Assembly (NCBI GenBank): GCA_963576785.1
Contig: OY756142.1
Coordinates: forward strand, 2,294,001-2,358,000
Length of the DNA stretch: 64,000 nt
Direction: 5' to 3'
From: Chlorophyllum brunneum
Taxonomy: Eukaryota > Basidiomycota > Agaricomycetes > Agaricales > Agaricaceae
Below, piece by piece: positions 45,413-56,988 of this stretch (positions are counted from its first letter, which is position 1; every line of letters starts with the position of its first letter). The position numbers were made by a program, and so were the translations under genes. The notes below the pieces were generated by a model, which made no database searches, was not told the origin of the DNA, and worked only from the letters and a program-made list of their open reading frames with translations.

Positions 45413-47179
45413 ATGGTGAATTATGGAGGAGGTATGTTTTATGCTCATGCCGCCATGATGTGCCTTGACACCCCACGCAGATGAGGTATCTGCACTGGTA
45501 GTTGACATTGGAACATCATCAGTACGCGTCGGTTATGCTGGAGATGACACACCCAGAGCTATCATTCCTACCCACTATGGTTATCTGCCAGCCAATCCAG
45601 ACACTGATTTCATTATGGGAGATGCTGGTGAAAACAACATGGGGTCCAACAAATCAAAGTTTGCAAGACTCTATACTGGCCAGTCGGGACCTTCAATATG
45701 GAGAGAGGGTATGGAAGTAGCAAATCCTGTTAGTGACGGTCTTAGTGAGTGGTTCTCTTTAGCATTCTAATTGTTCGCTATTGATCATAACACACCTAGT
45801 TAATGACTTCAGTCCAATCAGACCCCTCGTTGATCATGCAATTTCGGACATCATGCGTTGTAATCCGACCGAACACCCCATTCTTGTTACCGAGCCGACC
45901 TGGAACACGCCTGCAAACCGCGAACGTATGGCGGAAATCATGTTCGAAGAATTTCAGGTACCGGCCTTTTACATTGCCAATACTGGCGTTTTGAACGCGT
46001 GAGTATGGTCGAATATCGTCTGGCAATTCTGTTGCTCAAGAAAGGCCCAGTTTCGCTGCCGGAAAGGGAACCGCGTTTGTTGTTGATGTCGGCCAGTCGA
46101 TGGCCAGCGTAACGCCCGTTGTAGACGGCTTTGTATTACGCAAGGGTGAGTTATGCTAGAAGAAGGTTCAGGGCTCCCTGACACTCCCAAGGTCTCGTTT
46201 ATTCTAGTCTTCCGAGGCTTGTACGTGCCCATGCCCGGCACGTCCTCGTTAATCCTACCTCAAATAGACAAGGCATTGCTCTCCTCCCTCAGCAGATGAT
46301 TGAATCAAAAACCGTGAGCTGCCATCCTTCGACTCACAACCGTCTTTAACGCAGCTGTATTTAGGCTGTCGAACTAAACATGCTTCCCCAATTCACGGTA
46401 CGCCAGGATCGGGTTGCGAAAACAACAGAGACTTGGCGACAGTGGGCCGAGGAACGCGAGGTTGATGAATGGATTCAACATTGCGCTGCCGTTTTGGACC
46501 AAGGATGGAACGATGCGTGCGTGCCCGAGTTAGGCAGAATACCTGACACTGACGTCCTTTCTAGTGCCGCTCAATCTCGTCCTCCACGATCATACGAGTT
46601 CCCAACAGGTTTCAACACTTATTTCGGCGTGGAGAGGTTCCAAGTTGGAGAGCAGTTCTTCTGGCATTCGCCAGCCCTCGTTGTACATTGTCTCTTCTGG
46701 TGCCCAATAACTTCAGCTGATTGTCTGCCCCCAGGCGTCAAATCCAAATCTACCGAAAAATATTCCAGCTCTGATTACCGAGTCCCTTCGGGCTTGTGAT
46801 GCTGAACTGCGTCAGGTGCTTATGGGCAATGTCGTGCTAACGGGAGGTGGAAGCCAATTTTCTGGTTTCGCTGAGCGATTGAATAATGAGCTCACAAGAA
46901 CGTTTCCTCACGTACGTCAACCTTCCTCCCTTAGCAACAGCTAACATCGTTGTTTTACGATCAACAGGCTAAAATACATGCTCCTGGTAATCCGATTGAG
47001 CGAAGATATGGAGGCTGGCTTGGTGGGAGTATTCTAGCTAGCTTGGGCACGTTTCATCAGTTGTGGATCAGTAAGGAAGAGTGGCAGGTAGGTGGATGTT
47101 TCCTGACCGTTGGCACGATTTTTGATCATCTATTCTCCAGGAGCATGGAAAGTCAATTGTGGGCCAGCGTTGCAAGTAG
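45413..47179 (+). CDS. ARP4: Actin-related protein 4 (chromatin remodelling)
   Basis: Shared subunit of the INO80, SWR1 and NuA4 chromatin complexes. Exon 1 (45413..45431) codes only MVNYGG and part of Asp; exon 2 starts at 45481 with [20 protein letters not shown], the actin-fold phosphate-1 loop in the Arp4 form. Further exons read [30 protein letters not shown] ([20 protein letters not shown]), [20 protein letters not shown] (phosphate-2), [14 protein letters not shown] (an Arp4 insertion), [60 protein letters not shown] and [20 protein letters not shown]. It ends with [10 protein letters not shown]. These C-terminal segments match Arp4 rather than conventional actin. Divergent from ERB1; convergent with the next gene. 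Confidence 0.95.
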
Positions 47180-47699
47180 CCATTGTAGTGCCTTTCTCCC
47201 CGCGCGCTACTTTTGGTAGCATAATGACTCAATCGATAGGTACACTCTTTTCTTGCTCTCGCTAGTGTATATACAGACACAGCTTCAAATCCAGTGTTAT
47301 AACTTTGGGCGGGTGGGGTTTCTGGAGCATTCAAAGTGTACAGTAGAATGACACTCATCACATTGTTAGAAACGCTGCGAATGATCATTCGAGGAGCCAG
47401 CCGCGTGAGGCTGGAGTAAGTACTGCTAATTGGTATGAAACAGCTGAGAAACAATTTAAATACGAGAGAGCGCAGGACGCTTGGTAAGGAATGGAGGGAT
47501 GATCGGTCGAATCAGAAAACCGACCAGCCAGAAACAATGAGCAAAACCCTTTTCTTTTCTTTTTCTTTATACGGAGGATAATTATAAAAGGATGGAAGAA
47601 TAAAGAAAAATTCAGCTCATCAGCCATTGGGGGGATTTAAGAAGGGAGAGAATGTATTCAACCTTGTATGTCCTTTCTCTCGCTTGATACAAAAGTAAA
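47180..47699. other. Intergenic, convergent 3' ends
   Basis: 520 bases between two convergent stop codons. A T-rich tract with TTTTCTTTTCTTTTTCTTT lies at about 47550..47568. No gene or RNA recognised. Confidence 0.5.
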
Positions 47700-49199
47700 T
47701 CAAAACGCCTCGACGACTTCGCGCCTCTCACGAGCGTCCATCAGGCCTCCGATGGCCTTGCGACGAATGCGAGTAGCGAAATTCTTGGGTCCGAGTTCGT
47801 CGGCACCCGAGGGCGGCCCACGGGGCTGCCTGGTCGGTTGGCTAACCATCCTGTGGTTGACAACGGACACTGTCGGATACTGCTGTTGCTCGGGAGAGGC
47901 GGAAGTGGGGCGACCAATGCCAAGGCCTTCGTACAACTTCTTGGATGCTTCTTCGCGCGGCGAAAGGGGCATCTCGTTGGATGAAGCCGAAGACCGAGGA
48001 GTAGTAGGTGAGGAGTGAGTCTTGCCAGAGGAACAAGACGAATCCGCGTCACCGTCCTCATCGGTATCAACAATGGTCACAGCAGGCAAGGGTTGGGAGA
48101 CAACCGGATTGAAACGTAAGGGATGAGGACGAGACCTGGCGTTTGCGTGGATATTGTTGGTGCCGAGAGGAGAAACACATTCGTTCTCAGGGGCGGGGGT
48201 GATCTTGACGATGGGGGATGAGACAGCACGATTTCCATTGAGGACCGAGTTGTTGGATCCACTACGCCTCCAAGACGAAACAGAGTCTGATTTGGAGGGT
48301 GGGTGAGCGTTATTCGAGGTGGGATTTCCAAGGGACGTTCCACCGCTAATGACGGTAGTCGAGTTCGGAGTTGGAGGTGGGGCATTGTCATACTCGCCAT
48401 TGGTACAGCGAGTCGTAGTCCCGTTGGGGACGTTCATGCTGACAGAGCGACTACCAAAGCGTCCACCCAAAGCCGCAGTCATGGGGAGTTGATCATCGGA
48501 AGCGTTGGGCGGAGGACCCAAACCGAGTTGAGACCGTAATTGATCAGCTTGGTTGGCTCTACGTGTTTGGGCGCTAAGTGCAGCAGCTCGGAGATCGAAA
48601 GCGTGATTGGTTGGTCCCGCGGTAGCAGGAACAGTGTAATTGGATTGACCACGCCTGGCCACATTCTGAAGTTGCTGCTGGAATTGTGCCTGAGCCATCA
48701 ACTCGGCCTGGTATTGCTGGTTTTGAACGGCCTGCGCCTACAATGTGATGAGGATCGTGATGACAAGATAAGACGGATTACGAGACGAGCTGCCTACCTG
48801 GATCCTCATCATCTCCAACTGAAGCATCTGCATGGACATGGCTTGGTTCTGAACGGCGGGAGACATCATGTTGGTCTGAGGGAAGCCGGGGGTGAAAGGG
48901 AGACTGTTGGGATTCATAGGGTATTGGGTTTGCTGCTGAGAAAAGTGGTTATTGCCGTCGACGGCAGCGGTCATGGGGATATTCCTGTTGGTGAAAAAGT
49001 GGCGAGGGATGTCAGCGAGCTGATCTTCTTCTTCCTCTGGGAAACGAGTGGTGCTATGGGAGTGGGGGGAGGGTCGAGAGACGTTGAACGTGGCACCAGG
49101 AGCGGCGGTGTGAGGGGCATTGGCAGAGACAGAGCGGACGCCGCCTGTGCGGAGACCATTGAGAAGGGAGGCACGATGATTATACTGAGTGCTTGACAT
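47700..49199 (-). CDS. Disordered Gln/Ser/Asn-rich orphan protein
   Basis: Exons 48798..49199 and 47700..48737 give 479 residues; intron 48738..48797. I do not recognise a domain. The N-terminus is basic and Ser-rich. Residues ~85-150 are Gln/Met-rich (SMQMLQLEMMRIQAQAVQNQ, AQAQFQQQLQN) and may form a coiled coil. A long Ser/Pro/Asn-rich part follows. A conserved-looking end reads KKLYEGLGIGRPTS and KNFATRIRRKAIGGLMDARE. That basic, amphipathic C-terminal helix and the coiled coil hint at a regulatory or RNA-binding scaffold, but this is a guess. No signal or membrane segment. The start at 49199 is the first ATG in frame. Confidence 0.7.
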
Positions 49200-49476
49200 G
49201 GCGAGCGAGATAGATAATGGCTGGGTGCTGATTAAGGAGGAGAAAGGGGATTACTGAACAAGAAGAGGAGCTAGACGGGGAGTGAGTCAGACGAGGAGAG
49301 GAGAGGAAGAGGCGACTGACATGTATAAAAGAGAAGAAAGAAAGAAAAGCGGATATTTTGTGAATAGCGAGATAGAAAGAGAGACGGAGAAAGAGGCCAC
49401 CCAGACTGGGAGAGAGAGAAGAGACAGCCGCAGAACAATCACACCTCGTCACCGTCACAGCACAGCCCCTGTCACA

Positions 49477-50154
49477 TCACAGATGCTTCTTCGCACTTGC
49501 ACGCAGCCGCCCATCAAACACATTGCTCCGTATCACCCCCTGCCCACTGTGAAACGGATTCAGCTGTGTCTGTGCGTCGTCAGCATCATCCCTGCACCGC
49601 CCATCATCATACCTTGACATACAACTCCCACACCTCCATAAAAAACCCTCTGATTCCATCGTCGTTCTTGCCTTCATGTAGCAGCACGAATTTCACATCT
49701 GTCAGTTGATAAGCACCTTGTCTTCCCAGAGCGTTGCTCGCCTACTTCCGGGGGTAACAAAGCCTGACACTGTCCACTCGTTGAACTTGTCCACCGACCG
49801 GAGATACCTGAGGCACAACGGTTGGTAAGTAGCCCAGCTCGACGACGCCACCACGCACATGGCGTTTTCTTTCCGCATTGTGTCCTCAATCACGTCCAGA
49901 CTCGCATTGGCAATCATCTGGATCACGTGCCTGTCCTGTCCCCCTCCCACTCTCACAGGACCACTCGCTGCATGCTGGGCGGCACTGGAAGCACCTGACA
50001 GGGCAGTCAGTGTGCCCGCAAACGCAGAGGTGGACCATGTTGGGAGATTCGACGCAAGCGGAGAGGCAGTAGAGGCCACTGGCTTGGTAGAATAGTGGGT
50101 GAGAGAGTAGATGGGCGTGTCGGAGGGCGACAGGATGAAAAGGTGGTGGGACAT
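49477..50154 (-). CDS. TRS20: TRAPP subunit TRAPPC2/Trs20 (sedlin)
   Basis: Core subunit of TRAPP tethering complexes, which act as a GEF for Ypt1 in ER-Golgi traffic. Exons 49859..50154, 49746..49807, 49613..49698 and 49477..49569 give 178 residues. Longin-type fold: LFILSPSDTPIYSL at the start, RHVIQMIANASLDVIEDTM, MYLRSVDKFNEWTVSGFVTP, VKFVLLHEGKNDDGIRGFF and LNPFHSG...RASAKKHL at the end. The second intron (49808..49858) keeps the frame open if retained, so naive reading adds 17 wrong residues. Compared with the usual ~140 residues there is a ~40-residue Ala/Ser-rich insert after the first strand (residues ~24-65). Its start codon is 88 bases from that of PCP1. Confidence 0.92.
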
Positions 50155-50242
50155 TGTTAGACCGCACTGATCTCCGCCACGCTGCTGTACCGTCCATGTC
50201 AACAATCCCAAACAAGACGCCAAATCTTCCTTCGCCTGCAAC

Positions 50243-51292
50243 ATGTCCTCTGCCTTTTTCCGTCCTCTTCTCCGCTCTGCACACTGGCGCTGCCCGTCCA
50301 CCCACCCGGCCCGCGCCTCCTTCTCTCCCTCCCGCACCTTCTTTACCTCCTCCAGGCATTCCCTCCGCTACCACCCACCCCAACGTCCCGCACGCGATGG
50401 TCATTTCCTCGGCTTCCTAGATAATCTTCCCACAAACTATGTATTCTGGGGCATCATTGGTATCAACGGCACCGTGTTCTGTCTCTGGCAAGCTGCGTCC
50501 GGTCGTGCCGTATGTCTTGTGTATTCCGTCTCCTCTGCTCACACCTCAATCACATTCGTGTAGAGGACAGAGAGAGATCCCTCTGCACTTGTATGGATGT
50601 ACCAAAACTTTACCAACAGCATCACCAATCTGAGGAACGGAAGACTGTCAGTTCACCGCCCTCTGCCCGTGCGCAGGTGCTAACTCTGCCTCCAGCTGGA
50701 CAGTCATCACAAGCACCTTCTCGCACCAGGATATTGGCCACATATTCTTTAACATGTTCACATTCTACTTTATGGGGAAACACCTTCTTCATAGTATCGG
50801 CAGCCGTCAATTCATTCTGCTTTACCTAGGAGGTATTTCGCTCTTTGAATGTCTCCTCTATCCAGTCTCACTTTCTTCAGGCGGTATCGTCACTTCTCTT
50901 ACAAGTATGGCCTACTCCCATTTCGTCAAACACCGCGACAGACCTGCCCACGGTGCCAGTGGTTTGTCTAGTCCTTCCACAATCCTTTCTCCCACTCACT
51001 ATAGTCTTCAGGTGCCGTCTATTCTATCCTTGCTGTCATCGCATGTGCTGCCCCAACAATGACATTCCAGCTGTACGGAATAATCCCCATACCAGCTTGG
51101 TTGGTTGTATCCGGGATCTTCGCATATGACTCTTATACCACACTCAAAGATACCGTGAGTTCCGAAGTTTTTGACATACCCATGTCACTCATGGACCCAT
51201 CCTAGAGTGGTACAACTGATTCTGTTGGTCATATCGGTGGTTTACTGGCAGGCGTCGGCTACTTCCTGACTCGCCGTTATCGCATTTTCTGA
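50243..51292 (+). CDS. PCP1: Mitochondrial rhomboid protease Pcp1 (PARL type)
   Basis: Intramembrane serine protease of the mitochondrial inner membrane that cleaves Mgm1 and cytochrome c peroxidase in yeast. Six exons. The N-terminus (SSAFFRPLLRSAHWR) is a presequence. A lone N-terminal helix (NYVFWGIIGINGTVFCLW) precedes the rhomboid core: RLWTVITSTFSHQDIGHIFF, NMFTFYFMGKHLL, the catalytic Ser motif GASGAVYSILAV, with the Ser just before an exon junction, IPAWLVVSGIFAYDSY and HIGGLLAGVGYF carrying the catalytic His. Exon 2 is taken from an acceptor giving RDPSALVWMYQNF. It stops after TRRYRIF at 51292. Divergent from TRAPPC2. Confidence 0.94.
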
Positions 51293-51471
51293 TTATACTC
51301 CGCTCACCACTCCCAATACATCATATGCTAGTCAGAGGTATCGCCACTCAACACAATTAGTGCGATCCATCATAATCACGAATAAAATTAGATAACTAAA
51401 CATACAAACTTTCATATCATAATGGGTATCGCAATAGGCAGTGGAGCCTCAAATCAAAATTCAACTGGCTT

Positions 51472-54400
51472 TTAGATTTTAGATGTTCTGGAAGGTGTGC
51501 TGGTGCGCGTATCGAGGCGCCGGATCTCCTTTTCAAGTTTGTCAAGTCCCGTTTTTCCGCTTGATGTGGTCATTCCGCGGGCACCGTGCTTGTCAAACAG
51601 GTATGTTAAAAGATTCTTCTTGTCGTCTGCCAAACCGTCAAGAAGTGCGAATAGGTGCGTCTCGTCGTGCAGAACAAGTTGGGCGGCAATGATAGAAGCC
51701 GCCGCCGATTCGCGGATGATAAGGGATGACTTATCGTTGAGAGACTGACAGAGCGAGGATCGGTCAGCCCGCTTCACTTGTAAGCGCTCAATAAAGAAAC
51801 AAGTTTACTCACCGAGATCAGAGTCGTCTTTAATCTTGGTAGTTCCTCCTCCGCTACCTCAGCAGGGAGTCGGAGAATGAATTTCCCAAGGGCAATCAAC
51901 CCAAAGGCATAAGCCGCCGCCTTGACTTCCCCCTCCGTCGCCGATGGGGGTTCTGTTACATGGAATTCTTTCAAGCTTCCATGCATAGTTGTCAAACCAT
52001 AAACGGGTTCTAGTTTTGAAGTTAACATGTCTCGAATGGCATTGGTTGCTTCCAGAACCTGGATAATATCAGTTCTACTGTACGACTAAGAAAAGGGTAC
52101 GACAAACGTTGACTTTATTGCAATAGCGAACATGTAGGAGCATGGAAAATAGCTCGGCCTCCTTTCCTTCAAGGTGGGATAGCTGATTCTCAATGAAGGC
52201 TGATATTGCAATGAGGCCGGTCTCAATAACCACATCGTCCTAATGTCCATCAATTCATGCACGCTAATCAAGACGAACATGCAAACCTTTCCAGGTATCA
52301 ACTGTTCCATCATCACTCCATACAGCCGGTTAAAATTCTTATCCCTGTCCCAAATGTCCCAGTGTAGTGATGGTACGGAACGCGATGAATCAAACGGCGA
52401 TGGGCTTGAGGGACCACTTCCAGGACTCGTGGGAGGGGAGACCATGACAGGGTTCTGAAGAGAAATGGCTGCGACCTTGTAGAAGGTGTCGCTATCCGCA
52501 GGACCGGAAGACAGCGTTCTAATGCATTCTTCAATAAGAGGCAGTGGGTCACTCGATCTTCTGCCTTGCCTAAGCAGAACACCTAGTTTGGGATTAGATC
52601 ACTGTGGGTAGCGGTGAGTAAGAAGGCATACCTGGCCTGCGCTTGGACCACCACCCATCTTGCTTACTTTCTTGTAATACATCCAGCAACGAAGTCCTCC
52701 CCGAGTAAGCCGGACTATCTTGGAACATAGCGGCTTGTTTGAGGATATTGGAAGTTTTGCCCACGGGAGTCACTGGGGGACGACGAGCTTTCGGTGCAGC
52801 ATCGCTCTGATTTCCGACCAACAAGGACGGAGGGAGAGCCGGGTGCGACGCACCCTCCATATCAGGCTCTACCAATTCCAACAGCCTCTCTGCTGCACTT
52901 TCAGCCTGTTCTGCGCGAGCCTTCAAAGCGTCTTCGACGATCGGCTGATCGTGAATACTTATCATAGTTATTGAACCTGAAGAGAGTGCGTTCGAGACAG
53001 AAGGTGCTGGTTTAGAGTCAACTGATTTGGGTGATTGAGACTCTGGAGGCGTGAGTGGATTCTCTTTGGGCGGACGGAAGTTCTGGAAAGGGGAGGAAAA
53101 CGAGGCAAGGTTGACTGAGGCATCATCTTCTGATTCCTCATCAAGGGGGATAGGTACCGTCTGGGCGAGGAGTAGGGATTCGTCCATACCGTTACCCATC
53201 TCGGGAAAAAGAGTTGACGCCCGAGGAGGGAGAGGGACGGGAGCATTGCGAGACAGAATACTAGTAGCACGTGGTGTCGGAGAGGTGTGCGGGGGAGACG
53301 TAGGTGGCGATGCGGGCAGCGCAGTTTGCAGTGCCCTTCGAAATGTTGTCCCGCGTACGGGATAATCATTTGATGTTCCTCGCTTCAACGTTAAAGGCTC
53401 TACGGGTGTGGGCGAAGAACCTCGTCCTGAGCCACCTGATGGAGTACGTGCGTGAGAATGAATGGCTGGAGCAGTCACAGATCTGCCCATCATAACTGGT
53501 CCTCGGGCAGTGGGTGGAGAGGAAGAAAGGCGGAGGGGGGAAGATGGACGAGCATATGGATTCCTGGAAGAACTAGTAGGGGACCCTGGGGATCCCGAAC
53601 GACGTTGGTTTGGAAGGTTGTGAGACGCAGAAGTGGCTTGATGGCGCAAAGTAGGGGGGGCGGTGGCAATGGCCTTGGCCTTCGCACGACTCGCCGCAAT
53701 GGCAGCTGCGACGCTCCCTTTCTTGGGGACTTTTGGCGTCGTAGGCGGAATTGAAGTTTGTCGGTCTGGATTGGGACAGACCTTATCTATTTGCTTGCGA
53801 GCTATTGAATCCAGAGAGTCAAGTATAGCCATGCCATTGTCAGGCCAGATTTCGTCAAAGTCCCAGAATACTTTGCGAGCAGACTCGCGGACAGAGGGAT
53901 TAGGATCAATTAAGGCTTTTCGCATGCATCGATCGAGTGTTTCCAGCTTTCCCGATGCTTCGATGGTGTTCTTGGCGCGATGACCATGTACCTCCAAATA
54001 AGTCTTGATATGGCTCACCACGAAAGCACGAGCTTGAACAATCTTCTCCTGCAAGGTCGTCCACAGAAGGGGAATCACAACCCTTGGCTGCGCCGAAGTG
54101 TGGATTAGGAGGCTGGTGACCGAATATTGGGACTGTTGTGCGGTTATCTTCTTGGTTAAGCCAGCCATCTTCAGGAGATTTGACAGGAGCAGGTCGCAAA
54201 GTGGGTCCAGACCCGATCCAAGGTAGCTGGCCAGTTCAGAGTAGAGCTGGCAGGTATTTGTCGCCACAGTAGTACGCAAGCTGATAAGCTGAAGTAATCT
54301 TACTATATGTATGTTCAGTAGAATAAGATAGGCTTACTGTCTTCAGAGTCCACTGCATGAAGCCATCCTTGAGTGACGCAAGGAATACGTCCGGATATCG

Positions 54401-55917
54401 TTGGTGCACATCGCCCTTCAGCATACCACGAACTCGCAGAATGGCCTGTTCGCGTGGAGCCCAATTATGCTCGGTTTCTTTGCCCTGGGAAGATGTTAGA
54501 AGGGGAAAACACAGAAGAAATATTGACCGAAATATACTTCGAAGGGCTTGGCCATAGCAAGGAATTCGTTCTCAAGATCGCGACTGGAAGCAATCTAGGT
54601 ATCATTAGCACTAGGGTAGCGACAAAATTTTGATAGTTTACTCACAAAAACCGTTTGAATTTCCGCGCCATCGTTGGAAGAGGCAGCGGTAACAGGAGGT
54701 GGTGTCGCTGTACCCGCACGACTCGCGGGACGGGACAACCCCCCGACAGGACCACTATGGGTGACGGTTCGACTAGGAACGGTTGTTGTCGGGGTACTGG
54801 AATGGCTAGGGACCCGAGGGTGCTTTCCTTGCAGCATCAAGCTCGGAGGGATATATTCCTTCTTGGTCGCGATCGCGTCACCGTTTTCGGAGCCTTCGCG
54901 ACTCTGAGGATTACTGCTAATCGAAGCCCCACTGCTGATTGAAGCCCCTAGAAGTTTAGACAGCACACCATCCATGATCGTTTTGCGAACTCCTTTTTTC
55001 GTCATCTCCTTCTTGAGGTCTGCCCTCGCCGCATCTGTAACTCCAGGACCGGTGAAAAGCTCAACAACCGAAATACGCGCACAGTCGCGGACGTGGGCGT
55101 CGGTATCTTCTAAACAGTCGACCAAGAGGGACAGATAAGGTCTGATAGGAAATTGGATGTGTGTTCGTCGGATGCAAACGAGGACTAGAATGGACTAGGG
55201 GAAATGAGGGAATTGCCTGGTGGTATAAATATCGTTCACACCTGTTCCCTTATCTTCCATACTTTACTTGCCAGACCCAGTTCTTTTAACAGCCTTTCAA
55301 AAGTCATATTTGGAGTCTCCGGTCCCTTCCCGTCCCTGGATCGCGTAGTGGGGACACCTGGCGAACCCAGCTCAAACGAATAACCTCCAATGAGTGAGAT
55401 GGACTCGCGCGCCTTGATTTGCACTCGGTCCTTGTCGCCTAGACGGTCCATGACTGGGGGGAACAGAGTCGTTAGGACCGAGCGAAGCATTGTGACATCC
55501 ACAGCACCTAATGAGAATATGAGGAGGTCTCATACCAAGAAAACAAATTAAAGAGACACCGTACCATTTTGTGGCTGGTTGATTATGAGTGGAAGAAGCG
55601 GAGGTAGGGCAGAAACGGCTGCAGTGGTGAGATGTTGATTCGAGCTTCGGAGACAAGTCTTGAAAATGTTGACAAAGGTATCAGGACTCTCGATCTAGAT
55701 AATAGAATGTGGTAGGTGGATGTCGGCTTATTGGCAGACTGCAGCCATTACCTCCACGCCGGACTCGAACTGAGCCTGGAGTTTCGTCAGCGCGTCGACC
55801 TTGACATCAACATCTTTTTGTTTCCGAGTCAGGCTACCGTGGTAAGGACGTTAGGAGGACCTTACCGTTACTCTTGGACTGAGTGACAAGTTTGTCGAGA
55901 ACGCTGTCCGTGCTCAT
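51472..55917 (-). CDS. STU1: CLASP/Stu1 microtubule plus-end protein
   Basis: TOG-domain protein that promotes microtubule rescue at kinetochores and the spindle midzone. Start ATG at 55917 (MSTDSVLDKLVTQSKSNG); stop at 51472. About ten exons. N-terminal HEAT repeats include MDRLGDKDRVQIKARESISL and LVDCLEDTDAHVRDCARISV. The large exon 52594..54279 holds the CLASP N-terminal TOG signature (LASYLGSGLDPLCDLLLSNL, MAGLTKKITAQQS, IDPNPSVRESARKVFWDFDE) and a long Ser/Pro/Arg-rich microtubule-binding linker (~54000 down to 53000). The 3' exons form the C-terminal TOG-like repeats (IIRESAAASIIAAQLVLHDE, LLTYLFDKHGARG). At roughly 1250 residues it is of normal length for fungal CLASPs. Head-to-tail with the Rdx gene upstream. 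Confidence 0.92.
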
Positions 55918-56246
55918 GGCGGACAACGGAAAATAAACAGAGACGGAAGGTTGTAGTCAAGTCAAGAATCAGGGTCACAAAATATCGTTCCCTGATTATA
56001 TAAAGCCGCTTGATGGGGGTATTGCACTTTGGCGTTCATAGCGCCCAGAAGTGACCAACTTCTTCCTCTAGTAGCGATAACTTCGAATTCTATGATAGGT
56101 ATTACAGCATCCGGTAGGCTTTCTGTATAGGAAGTCCCGGCTGCGGGCGCAACACGGCTGATGTAGATCGTTGATTTCAACGATGATGTCAGTAGTTACA
56201 GCGTCCCAAACACCCACACGGCCCGTTGCACAAGGCCAGGAAAACC
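55918..56246. other. CLASP promoter and 3' flank of the Rdx gene
   Basis: 329 bases between two minus-strand genes. A 72-codon minus-strand frame (55962..56180) has no recognisable feature. No repeat or RNA gene seen. Confidence 0.45.
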
Positions 56247-56813
56247 TCAGGAACTCTTGTCGGAATGACCCAATGATCTTCCAGGTTGAATTATGTCCCG
56301 AATGCGCTGCTTCTACACAAAATTCGGGAAGAGTAGTGGACATGGAGTCTTCCCACTTACCAAGATCTTCAATTTTGGGAAACCACCCTCAGCCTTGCGA
56401 TCCCAGACTAGTTTCTGATTCCCCTTTAGTGAAAGCCAGATGCGAAACCTTCCAGTGGTGTCTTCTGCATTCCGGGGGAAGAGTGAGATGGAGGTGATTG
56501 CTGGTGGAGGGAAGGATAAGAACAACTCGGTTTGCACCCATGTTGCTCGATGGAGCCTAGAGCCTACTAGGTTATACAGGTTTACATGACTAGGATAAAG
56601 TGAGGGCGAACCATCGACACTGGCGCGATACCCCTCAGCGGCTGCATGACAGGTAATTATAAATGGACGAACCCTATCGCAAAACTCGATCGCAACAGTT
56701 GTTCCTTCGGGTTGCGGAAAGACAAACGTTGGGTTATCGCCTGCAGCTGATGTGGCAGCGGCAGCGTCTGCTGTATTCTCATGTGCGGGAGTGTCAGCTG
56801 TGCAGCTAGCCAT
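56247..56813 (-). CDS. Rdx-family (SelW/SelT-like) thioredoxin-fold protein
   Basis: Small selenoprotein-W-like redox protein (Cys form). Exons 56673..56813, 56612..56619 (8 nt), 56361..56556 and 56247..56312 give 136 residues in frame. The joined sequence is VAIEFCDR/CRW/LHRATWVQTE, the standard Rdx start: beta strand, CxxC (Cys45, Cys48), then helix. It continues GRFRIWLSLKGNQKLVWDRK, EGGFPKLKILKQRIRDIIQP and SLGHSDKSS, the usual Rdx ending. The 8-nt microexon TGTCGATG is flanked by 53- and 55-nt introns, both with GTTCG donors. Without it the frame still stays open but reads FCDRVRPF, losing the second Cys and inserting ~36 residues. The N-terminal ~30 residues are disordered. Role is presumed thiol redox; no partner is known. 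Confidence 0.9.
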
Positions 56814-56988
56814 TACTGTGACCGCTGGAAGGAACGGTGGAGGCTTGGCACAGTGGGGGGATTGATCACGTGCACAACATTAATTGTGGACGCGTTATTT
56901 GTCCGTCGCGATCTTCAGCTCTCTCCCCTTGACGAATCATGTCTCCTCACCCTTTGCCAGATACCACACCATCCGATATAGTCACACG

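Noticed and set aside
48540..49196. 218-codon plus-strand open frame
   Set aside because: Antisense to the Gln-rich orphan; hydrophobic Leu-rich composition comes from complementing CAG/CAA and AAC codons.
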